From Pollenia angustigena (taxonomy: Eukaryota; Arthropoda; Insecta; Diptera; Polleniidae): a stretch of DNA of 64,000 nt. The stretch's first letter is position 1. Each line of letters starts with the position of its first letter. Positions 53,216-62,600 of the stretch are shown here, piece by piece. The notes under the pieces are model-generated. The model did not search any database. It was not told the DNA's origin and saw only the letters and a list, made by a program, of their open reading frames with translations. The position numbers were made by a program, and so were the translations under genes. The stretch spans positions 279,168,067 through 279,232,066 of the forward strand of contig OV884056.1 of NCBI GenBank assembly GCA_930367215.1, in the 5' to 3' direction.

Positions 53216-54350
53216 AAACAACCTAAAAAATTTATGTTTTTGAATACAACTCTTCCGGTCCTGGCCAGCATGACCCTAAACGTCCTTGTACTAAAAGCAC
53301 TCGCATCGCGACAAGATGACTACCCAAACTCAAAATATTGGTTTCGGTTATTTTGTCCAGTATGTTTCGGGGCAACTAAATCGAAAAAATGTTGTTTTTT
53401 TTTCTTTAAGGAGGAAAATCAAAATTGTTTCCCGTTTTCTCGAGAAGTAAACAATTGCAGGACGACCTCTGCCATCGCTCTCTTCCACTTATTCTTAAAG
53501 TTACCATCATAATCACGCACAACATAAATTCTTAATTTAATAAACTTTTTGTGAAATATAAAGAGGCATAACAGAAAACATTTAAATAACTGAAAAGCAA
53601 CAACAACAATAACAAATTCAGCCGAAGAATGATAAAGTTGTTGCTTCTGACGACGTTTGATAATGATGCCAATAGATTTTGAAATGAAATAAATTCCTTT
53701 GCTGAAAATGGTAATTAAACTTTTGAACTTTTTCCTTTTTCCTCATTCTTTTTGTCGATTTCTTTTTTTGTTTCTTTGCTGCTCTGCCCAACAATAGTTT
53801 GATAATGAGCAGGAGTGAATAAAGCGAACATTTGGGGAAGGGGGCATTTAAGTGTTACACTCAGTTTAGATGAGGGCTTTTACGACGTCGCTTTGTCGAC
53901 GTCTCTTTTGGTTTGTTGGTGAGCGGTGTAGAAAAGAAAGAGGGGTTAACAAAATGTCTCGCTTTGTATTTTGCATGTCGTTTTTTACATTTCTCTTTTA
54001 ACTTTTTCTGTTTACGTTTTATTCTTTTTCTTACTTTGAAGTGTGTGGTTGAAAATACAGTGAGACCTCGATTATCGATAATAGACGGGATCGGCAGAAT
54101 TCTTGATTATTTATTTTTTTTGGTGTGTTTCTTATTTTATGTAAATATATAACGTTTTATTATGTTAACATGAGGAAAAAAGTAAATTTGGCAGAACATG
54201 CTTCCACACCGTTAAGATATTCTCTTTCTTCGAGTTTCAGTTTGTCGAAAATATTTGAATTTTAAGTGAAAAATGAGGGAAGCAAAAAAAAATATATAAA
54301 TTGAATTTTTTTTTTTTTTTTTTTTGTTAATTTAATGAATAAACAAAATT
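53216..54350. other. Transposon-poor stretch
   Basis: No transposon ends. Plus-strand frames at 53207-53512 and 53913-54152 show no domain; GACGTCGCTTTGTCGACGTC near 53884 is an imperfect palindrome. Confidence 0.45.
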
Positions 54351-54361
54351 ATGTGTACAAA

Positions 54362-54606
54362 GAAAATATAAAAAACTATAGAATTACAGAATTTGTGATA
54401 TTTATTAAAAATTTAATTAAATTTAGAAAATAAATTAAGAATCAATTTAATATTTTTTGATATTAACAGAATTTTATGCAGTAAATGTTGTTGATATATA
54501 TATGTAAGCGTTTAATTTACTTGATTAAATTTTTAATTTAAACTAATTTTGTTTTTGATTAATGGCTTAATTGAAAAAACAAATTGGCGAAAATTTTTTC
54601 AGTGTA
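54362..54606. mobile_element. AT-rich MITE, TTTCTGTGTA family, copy 3
   Basis: AATTTGTGATATTTATTAAA...GTTGTTGATATATATATGTA...GATTAATGGCTTAATTGAAA to TTTTTCAGTGTAGAG. Best aligned with 6680-6917. Confidence 0.55.
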
Positions 54607-54661
54607 GAGAAATGGGTTCACGATTCTGGCGGCACTTAACAGGCAGTTTTTAAAATTATAC

Positions 54662-54963
54662 ATGTACAGTAGGGTGGCAGCTAAATGTATGGAGCATTTT
54701 TTTTTTTATTAATATTGATGTCTCCCTGCCCCTTTGAGGTCAAAGTTCAAATGATAAAAAAAAAAAATTACATACAAGCAAAAAATTTTTTTTTCGAATT
54801 TTTTTTTTATCATTTGAACTTTGACCTCAAAGGGGCAGGGGTAAAAGTTATCCGATTCGGCTGAAATTTTTTCCACATCAGTTTTAGAGCATGTGGCACA
54901 ATATTCCGCCCGGGAGATGTTGAAAATCCAAAGTTGAAATTTAGCTGCCACCCTAATGTACAG
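54662..54963. mobile_element. hAT MITE, 8-bp TSD ATGTACAG, with central palindrome
   Basis: ATGTACAG at 54662-54669 and 54956-54963 flanks 286 bp, TAGGGTGGCAGCTAAAT to ATTTAGCTGCCACCCTA. The centre is a second inverted repeat: TGCCCCTTTGAGGTCAAAGT with TCAAATGATAAAAAA, mirrored after a short spacer (54728-54838). Confidence 0.92.
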
Positions 54964-55662
54964 ACTGTCAATTACCAAAAGACTGCCTCGTACTAGAGTT
55001 TCCGTTTGGGAAAAAATTTCTGAAAAAAGTCAGGTGGTTCTTAAGAAGCGAAGAAATTAAATTACACATCACTGTCTTCCGTGACAGCTGATTTTACAGT
55101 TTTTGATTGTTTTGCAGTTGATGGGTTTTGGCAATTCATCACGAAAAGACGCACGTCCGAGCAATGTTTTTCAAATTGTTTAAACTTATTTTTAAAATCA
55201 TGAATAAATTTCAATTGCACATTTTTTTAGTGATGAAGCACACTTTTGGGTTAATTGCTTTGTCAATAAACATAAAGCCCTTATGACACTACATTTCTAA
55301 TGCATTGTTCAAGTTTTGGTGAACAGTGCAAATATAAAGTAATAGAAAAATTTACCAAGTGCGAAGGGTTCAGCTGTATTAAGATAAATGACAAATTGTC
55401 GAAAATTTTACTAAAGTTATCGATAAAAAATGTAGTTATATAAAAAAAAAATTTAAAATTGTTCAACTTAAAATTGACATTTTAAGCTTGAAATACTAAA
55501 AGCGTTGCTGAATCAGCGGTTTATGGGCAAATTCAGCGATTTACCGCTTTTTGTTTTTAGGTTTCTCATAAACAAAAAGTTGGCAACATTTAATAAAATT
55601 AACAGAACAGGGATGGCTAAGTTGTTTCAATTGTACTTTTTTGTTGGAATTTTTTAAACTAA

Positions 55663-56400
55663 AGGTAGAAGTACATAACACGCCTTAGTGCGCGTCTTCT
55701 GTCAATAAAAATTAAACTATTGTATTTTCATAGAACAAGCTACATGCAAAATATTCTGACGCGTTTGCGCCGGAAAGTTGGTTAACTTTGAACTTTTTTT
55801 TTGTCGGTTGCAAATATCTCCCATACCACCGCATCAAATTTAATGAATGATATCTCATTTTAAAGCTTATTTCTAACACTAATGACGAAAAATAATTAGA
55901 AATTGAAAAATTAATATTTTCATTGATAAAGGATTCGTACGGGCAAAAATTTAACGATGATCATGTCATTACCTCTAACATTGTATTCAAAGAAGTATTA
56001 TAAAAGCATTTAAACATATGTATGTATGTATGTATGTAAATATGTATGATATATATTATGATTTCTAATAATTTTTATACTTTTAATAAAATGTATTGAA
56101 GTTACTTAAATTTCTATTAATTATTTTCATTTTATGTTACAAAAATGACAACTAACGGTGCGAAATATTCGGACGGGTCATCTAGTATTTATATAAAAAG
56201 AATAAATTCAATAAAATAACAAAATCTTGATATACTTTTGAACCCGTTTTTAAAGCACAAATAAGTAAACAAAAAAAAAAACAGCTGACAGAATGGCTTT
56301 TGTAACGCGTGCTGTGTAACTTGCAATTTTTTACGCGCTAAAGTTTTTAAACGCACGATACTCGTCGACGAACTAACGCGTGTTATGTATTTCTACCTTA
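55663..56400. mobile_element. Element with AAGGTAGAAGTACATAACACG ends
   Basis: AAGGTAGAAGTACATAACAC(GCC) on the left and GTGTTATGTATTTCTACCTT on the right. Sub-terminal TCTGTCAATAAAA and CAGCTGACAGAATGG. Contains a (TATG)n microsatellite. A fragment of the same family is at 23583-23715. Confidence 0.8.
56019..56048. repeat. (TATG)n microsatellite
   Basis: TATGTATGTATGTATGTATG followed by imperfect repeats. Confidence 0.95.
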
Positions 56401-56980
56401 AGATTTATAATACCTTTTTGTGGTGTTTTTTAAGAACATAAGTAAAATTAATTTCAACTAAAAAAATCTTTTAGTACAATTAGGTACAATTTTTAAAGGT
56501 TGTTGGTACAATTTTAAAAATTCTCAACGCCATCCCTGGAACCAAACCATAACAAGAGAAAAAAAAATAAAAAAAATTTGCCTACATTTTTTATAGTTTG
56601 CTCTTTCTAGCATTTACTGTTTCTTTCTATCAATTAATGAATAAAAAATTTAGTGTCATAAGGGCTTAACGCAAGCATTTAAAGCGATAGTCAATTTTAA
56701 GACATTGTCAATACGCTGATACAGCCCTTAAAACTCAATGTATGGTACAAATGTTTAGGCTGGTGGGATCATTGGTCCATAAACATATGGTAACAAATAA
56801 CAATGGTCAGAAGTTACTAACTTGTTCTTGCATAAATAACTGGTAGTAATCGTGTTGATATTTTCTAACAGGTTGGGTCCATATTTATTTATTCAAAGAA
56901 ACTATTAGCTTAGGAATTAACGTAACGGTCCTGCTAATTGGCCATGCAGATAGCGTGAATTAACCCTATTGGATTATTAT

Positions 56981-57260
56981 GCTGATCAAAGACTATAAAG
57001 AATATATAGACATTCTAGGTCCTTATGGGGACAAAGTTTATTTAACGACATCCATCTGTTTGTCTGTCTGTTGAAATGGGTTTTCCGAAAACCTCAGAAC
57101 TTATGTGAACTAGGTTGTTACATATTTGTGTCACATTTGTTTCTTTTAATTTTGCTATTGAAATTAAGCACGATGGTCTATAAATGACTGAGATATGAGT
57201 AAAAAAAAAAAAAATAAAGAAAAAAATCAGTATTGGTTCTAATCACCATTTTATATCAAA
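56981..57260 (+). mobile_element. Mini-me-like fragment, copy G
   Basis: GCTGATCAAAGACTATAAAG, ATTCTAGGTCCTTATGGGGA, CATCTGTTTGTCTGTCTGTT, GGTTTTCCGAAAACCTCAGA and ACTAGGTTGTTACATATTTG. Closer to copy B than to D. Confidence 0.7.
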
Positions 57261-57319
57261 TTCATAGAATCAAGCAAACAATTTGTTGATTTTACACCCA
57301 TTACCAAAATGATTATATT

Positions 57320-57445
57320 GATTAGTCAAAATTGAAAACTGTGAATATATTTTTTTCAATAAATGATATTTTTAATTTGAATTAAAAAAATTATTTAATT
57401 TTTGATATTCTTTAATTAATTTTCATTAAATTATTTTCACTGAGG
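57320..57445. repeat. Decayed AT-rich MITE (TTTCTGTGTA family)
   Basis: TTAATTTGAATTAAAAAAAT...TTAATTAATTTTCATTAAAT ending TTTTCACTGAGG. Low confidence because of low complexity. Confidence 0.35.
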
Positions 57446-57499
57446 GAAGGAATTTTACAACTTGGAATTTTTATTAAAATTTATTGATAATTTCTCTTG

Positions 57500-57596
57500 G
57501 CTGAGCTCGGATTTGAACTCGGGTTGATCTTTACATGTTTCAAGAAACACCACTTTCTATCGTCTACCCACTGCACCACTGCGGTGCCCGTTAGCC
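57500..57596 (-). mobile_element. tRNA-derived SINE, copy 3 (different family)
   Basis: Minus strand: GGGCACCGCAGTGGTGCAGT, A-box-like TGGTGCAGTGGGTAG (complement 57564-57578), B box GAGTTCAAATCC (complement 57509-57520), then GAGCTCAGCC. The distance between boxes is slightly long for a tRNA. Distinct from the copies at 2806 and 41520. Confidence 0.55.
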
Positions 57597-58190
57597 AACA
57601 GTCAAACATCAATCTTTAACCAGTAGTACTGGTGGTTCGAAATTTGCTGTTATTGTCACTTAAATTTCAAATTACATGTTGCCTCCCTTTTCCTCTGTTT
57701 TTTCGTATTCGTTCTGTCAAGACTTTGTCTTGAAAATACCTGAATACATTTGTTTATTATGTTTTTTTGTCCACTTTCGTCGACATTTTTATTTGTACAA
57801 ATTAATGTACAAATGTAAACATTAGAGCTTGTGCCATAGCTATTTCTAAGAACAATTTTTGATTTTTTTTTAAATATTATCAAAAAACTTTGCCGTTTGA
57901 AACAATGTGTTAATTGATTTAATTAAATAAAGCTTAGGTTTTTATAATTCCTAGCCGCAGATTTACAAGTTTCAATTACTTTATTTTAAACGAAAAAATC
58001 AATTAAGATTTTTTGTTATTTAATTAATAATTTAATTAAAAATTTATTTTAAAACAAATTTAATTTTCTTTCAACAAAAAATAAAATAATTGATTCAATT
58101 ATAATAATTATCACATTAATTTAATTTAAAACCTCGTTAAACAATTTTTTTAACTTATAAAAAGCTAGTGATCATTTTTTCTGTGTTGAG
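57597..58190. other. Spacer ending in an AT-rich MITE-like block
   Basis: 57895-58190 is TTAATT-rich and ends TTTTTTCTGTGTTGAG, like other copies of the AT-rich MITE. Small minus frame at 57656-57883 is not supported. Confidence 0.4.
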
Positions 58191-58298
58191 TAATTTTAAG
58201 TCGATTTAGCCATGTTCATCTGTCCGTCCGTTCGTTGAAATCACGCTTACTTTCGAACGACTCAAAATAAAAGAACAATATTGGTATTAAATTGTTAT

Positions 58299-59723
58299 CA
58301 GTACCTCAATTCTGTAACTTTAATTAACGAGAAATCTCGGTTACTTTAACGAATTTGTTATTCTGTATTTTAAATAAACAAATATTTTTGTTTAGAAATA
58401 TTGACGACAAATATCGGTAAAAATATAAGAACGTCAAAGTGAAAATTTTTTAAAATTAATAAAAAAAATACAAAATAAATTTACTTTATTACATTTATTT
58501 TAACAAAACATGAATGAAAACGCGTAAATATTGATTATATTTCTAAACAAATATGTTGGTTTTAAATCTTTCTATACATAGGGAAAAATTTCCAGGTGAC
58601 TGAGCCACTCTAGCACAACATATCTGCTCTTACTTTTTATACCTACAATACTGTATGTGAAGAGGATATTATGTGTTTGTACGAATGTGTGTAACACATT
58701 TAAATAAAGGTTCTGGGCCTGCCTTTTAGTGTACCGATTGACTCAAAATCAATGTCAGAATCCATTTAACGAAGCCCGTCCTTCTATCAGGATGGCTGGT
58801 AGTCTGTCCAAGATAAACTTGTGCGCATATTACAGGTCGCAATTTTAAAAATAATTTTATAAAATTTGGCACATTTCGATTATTTTCTTCCGCAACCTCG
58901 TAACTCAAAAACAACTACTTTTAAGGAGAGACAAAAAACCTTTTTTTTTTACCAAATATTCGAAACTTTTTGCTACATATTCTTTTAAAATCCAAGAATT
59001 AGGAAAAATTCCGATATTCCGCCAAACAAAGAAATTGCAAAATTGTAAGACGGTATTTACTGATTACTTTTCCAGTTAAAACAAAAAAACGGAAAAAATC
59101 GAGTTACGTGGTTGCGGATGAAAACCATCCATATGCGTTTATTGTCACAAGGTCGAAGCCTTTTTGTAATGGTGAGAAGCAGTTATATAATTTTAATATC
59201 CCACATGAAATCTTCTTTCCGGAATTGGGTTTTGTGCCTATTAATAGCCATTTTGTTCTATAGACATTTGAGTTGAATAAGATCCAAAAATATTTTGTCG
59301 CAACCTACATAAATCACCAGAACAATTTTTTTAGAATTGGTATATATTTGACCCTGCTCCCATACGAATGCACTAATAATGGTAGTAGATACTTAGATAA
59401 TATTGGCACAAAAATGTCTTATGTGAATATTAACCTCCCAACATACTATTTTTGGCGAAAACATGATCGCCCATATACTACAATGTAGAGTCGGACTTGA
59501 TCGACTATACTTTCTTACTTTTTTGTGTTAAAAATTGGCTATTTGTTGTCGTTATTATTTAACAAGAACTTTTTTTGTGTCGTTAGCTACCGACATTTTT
59601 TGCCGATAAAAATTGTTAAAATTTCATTACAGAATAGCTCTTAACGACAATTTTCGTTAGCTATCGAATTTTGACTACTTAACGGCAATTTTTTGTCGTT
59701 AAAAAGTTACAGAATTTCAGTAC
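58299..59723. mobile_element. Element with ATTCTGTAACTTT ends, CAGTAC-flanked
   Basis: CAGTAC at 58299-58304 and 59718-59723 flanks CTCAATTCTGTAACTTTAAT...GAGAAATCTCGG and the inverse AACGGCAATTTTTTGTCGTT...AAAAAGTTACAGAATTT. The middle (about 58636-59520) is another repeat, TTTTTATACCTACAATACTG to GACTATACTTTCTTACTT. Confidence 0.65.
58634..59520 (+). mobile_element. Second Helitron/mini-me-like repeat nested in 58305-59717
   Basis: Head TTTTTATACCTACAATACTG with GTATGTGAAGAGGATATTAT. Body GGTTCTGGGCCTGCC, AAGCCCGTCCTTCTATCAGG. Tail GAGTCGGACTTGATCGACTA ending TTTCTTACTT. Layout (TATACC head, CCGTCC tract, palindromic tail followed by CTTACTT) parallels the other mini-me-like copies but the sequence is a separate family. 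Confidence 0.5.
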
Positions 59724-59994
59724 AGTTCTCCGAAGCAGTTTGTTATTAAAATCCAGCAAAATCGGTTCAGAAGGATAAGAGTAAAATGAATCAAAATGTA
59801 GAACAACCACACTAAAATATTGTTTATTTTGTAACAAAACTAGAATAAATAGTGGCGGAATGCACATATTGGTATAAGATTTTTTTCACGAATTTGTTCT
59901 ATATGACTAGAAATCATACATTGTAAAGATCGGTCCATAATTTATTATACGCACCATTTAAAGCTCCCTCTCGAAAAACACTTAAGTACGTCTG

Positions 59995-61179
59995 CACTGA
60001 TAGAAAAATGCATCTTCATATTGATGATGCCCTAACATCAGAATTGTGTCATCAATGTTACTACAAATGGCATCAATGGCAATCAATTCCAAGGCGCCAA
60101 AATAAAATTCTTCGAATAATCACAGCCGCTCTCTGGTACGTTAAAAACTCAAACATTCATAAGGATCTCAATGTGTCATTAGTAAAAACTACGATTACAA
60201 AATATGCAGTCAAATATTTAAAAAGGCTTGAAATATTTTAAATCATGGCGGCCACACTCGCTTAAGAAGAAGAGACACTGCAGCACTTACCCAATTAGAT
60301 GAGCGATAAACACCTAATATGTGAACAGAACCCGTGATGAAGAACATTTTTGTCTGGCACTGGCATGACATAAAATAAAGTATTAGGATAAGATTTGATT
60401 AATTATTGTTAGTATATTATATATATTATATAGTATATTATATTATAGTATATTATATATATATATTTAATATATGAAGATTCAATAAATAAATAATGAC
60501 AAAAAAAAATGGCATCAATGATGCAAAAAGTAACATCAATCCAATGACTACAATTCGTACAATTTTGTCATTGTTTACCTGTCATTTATTTTATGACTAT
60601 AGTGATATCAATTCCATGCCACATTTTGTATATTATTTACATTATTTTCATGATTACAATGTATTATCGGATGCAAAAATTCCTATATTCAATTTTTTTT
60701 TAAATATTTAGTTAAATACATCAAATTTTTAGAATGAATTTAGAATGATTATGAAAACCATATGGGGCATGGTGCTGGTGTCTTATTATTGAGAGTTAAG
60801 CTGTAAGCAAAGGTCGTAATTCAACAAACATGAAACAAACATATGTAACGGGTAAGTAAATAATAATATTCTCTCACTTTGACTGAAGTCAATTCCAATG
60901 ACTTTGACTTAATGACAAACTGTCATTAAATTGATGATAATGTGTCCTTTCTCCGATGTTACTGCGTCATCGCACTGAGGACATGTTCGTAATTTCTGTG
61001 ATGTCGATGTGTCATTTCATTGATGACATAATTTTATTTTGACCCTGATGACATTTTTTCCAAGTGATGTTAAAGTTGATATCACCATGATGAAAAGTGT
61101 CATGGGGTCAGAAACGAAGACCCTTGTCATAGTACTGATGTCAAAATACATCAACGTTATGATGCCTTTTCTATCAGTG
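59995..61179. mobile_element. Element with CACTGATAGAAAA ends, probably TA-flanked
   Basis: CACTGATAGAAAAATGCATC on the left, GATGCCTTTTCTATCAGTG on the right. TA follows on the right and TG precedes on the left, which would be a mutated TA. The interior is built from TGATG/CATCA/ATGAC words in both orientations (TTGATGATGCC, ATTGATGACATAA). The truncated non-LTR element at 60079-60506 is nested inside. Confidence 0.72.
60065..60520 (+). mobile_element. 5'-truncated non-LTR copy with 14-bp TSD
   Basis: AAATGGCATCAATG at 60065-60078 and 60507-60520 flanks about 428 bp, the extreme 3' end of the same non-LTR family as 17262-19443. ORF2 C-terminus: RRQNKILRIITAALWYVKNS, NIHKDLNVSLVKTTITKYAV, KYLKRLEIF. 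Then CACTCGCTTAAGAAGAAGAG, GACATAAAATAAAGTATTAG, an (AT)n stretch at 60405-60475, AATAAATAAATAATG and an A-tail. It lacks the MITE present in the other copy. Confidence 0.92.
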
Positions 61180-61352
61180 TAAAACTGTAACCACTCATGC
61201 TATTGTAATACATTTTGGCCTGTAACACTTCTATATGACTAGAAATCGCACTGCAAAATTTGGTAAAGATCGGTTTATTATTTACCATAGGCCCCATATA
61301 AAGGCCACCAGAGTATCAAAAATTCGACACAGCCTATGGCACTCTAACATGT

Positions 61353-62600
61353 TTTTTCGTAAAATATCCCGTTGTTGTGATTTTTTTATTTTATTTTGAT
61401 GTGTAAACTTTTTTGCATAAAAAAATACATTTGTAGAAATTAAACATCCCAGCGGAAAAAAAGAAGGAGTACGGTCGGATGCCTTCTAGCCGGCCTCCAC
61501 GTTACATGGCTCAAATAATTTTCATTTCGTAGTTGTATTTTTTCGTACAAACTTTACGCTCTTTACGTATTCCCCCATAATAAAGCTAAAATGTCTCAAT
61601 TAGTTCTTCTGGCAAATCCAGAAACAAAGGGTCCCAGGAAAAAGCTCTAGCTTTTAGATGTTTGAATTAAAGATAAAAAGTTTGTTTAGTAAAACGATTT
61701 TAATTTTATTTTTATTATTCCTTAACCCTACTTTATTAACCCATAAACAAAAGCTTTATTTTTTCAAATTGTATCAACTATAAAAAATTTATCAAAAAAA
61801 AACAAAAACAAATTGCTTAAAATTTTGTTTGGTTTTTAAAAGCGATACTCGTATTATGTTTAAATTTTCATTTCATTACATTTATTGTTCTACATTTCCA
61901 ATCAATTGAGCAACACGCGTAACACAGCAAATTTTTCAATTCATGTTAAATTTTCTTCTTCGCTTTTCAATTCGCATGTGTGTTTCATGGATTGCGCAAA
62001 AAAAAAAAAAAAAAAAAAAAATATTTAAACCGACAAAAAAAAATAAAATCCAACATTTTTTCTCAACCAATGAGCCGCAATTATCGTGTGTATACAGTGT
62101 CGGTGTAATGTTTGTTTATTTTAATGTCTGCTCTTTTTCTAAAAAAAAAACATCAATAAAAACATTTCAGAAAAAACTCCAACACTCAACACTTTTTCCC
62201 ACTCAGCCCCCCCTTTTAAAATCAATCCAAAATGCGTATGTAACAAAAAAATACACCCGCTCATCAATGGAGTTGACGAATGGCTGTATGGACAGACGGA
62301 CTGACAGATTGCTAGAACAGAGTAGGACGTTTGGATGGTTGAATGTTGATGATGTTCAATAACAAAAACAGTGGCAGTATTTGATGAATTACTGCGCTAC
62401 TATTTACATTGGCTCCTCTGGTTTTTGGGGTTTAAAAATTCAGTTACGTTTTTTTTTATTTATTGAAGGGCATTTATTTGTTTTTCTTGCCTCAATGTTG
62501 AGAATTTTTTTTTTCAAACATCTTTTCTTGCTTTACAGATGATGTTTTATGTTTCGTTTCATTGCCGTTTTTATGTGATACACTTCATGGCACTTAAATT
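61353..62600. other. Transposon-poor stretch
   Basis: No transposon ends recognised. Long A-run at 61999-62021. An ATG frame at 61943-62362 (139 codons) is mostly a translated poly-A (a long Lys run); I do not support it as a gene. Confidence 0.45.

Larger units (their letters stand above)
55274..56672. mobile_element. TAA-flanked element with AGCCCTTATGACACTA ends
   Basis: TAA|AGCCCTTATGACACTACAT on the left and TTTAGTGTCATAAGGGCT|TAA on the right. Splits the mariner between its first-Asp and AGGIIGP segments. Carries the nested element at 55663-56400. A minus-strand frame at 55281-55466 is not a recognisable protein. 3-bp TAA duplication is compatible with PIF/Harbinger. Confidence 0.7.
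55180..56980 (+). pseudogene. Mariner transposase relic, split by an element
   Basis: FSDEAHFWVNCFVNK-type sequence around the first catalytic Asp at about 55228-55272 (written TTAGTGATGAAGCACACTTT). After the insertion it goes on with AGGIIGP (56760-56780) and, at 56944-56980, NWP-R--ELTPLDYY (third Asp region). Several stops and lost segments. Closest to family 3 or 1 by eye. Confidence 0.65.
58191..61352 (+). mobile_element. Mini-me-like element, copy H, in three pieces
   Basis: Piece 1 (58191-58304): GAGTAATTTTAAGTCGATTT, GTCCGTCCGTTCGTTG, CTTTCGAACGACTCAAAAT. Piece 2 (59718-59994): TCCGAAGCAGTTTGTTATTA, AGCAAAATCGGTTCAGAAGG, AAAGATCGGTCCATAATTT. Piece 3 (61180-61352): ACTAGAAATCGCACTGC, ACCATAGGCCCCATATAAAG, tail CACTCTAACATG. 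The two gaps are insertions with their own ends. Confidence 0.7.

Noticed and set aside
61943..62362. 139-codon frame
   Set aside because: Dominated by translated poly-A and A-rich sequence; no domain, no conservation evidence.
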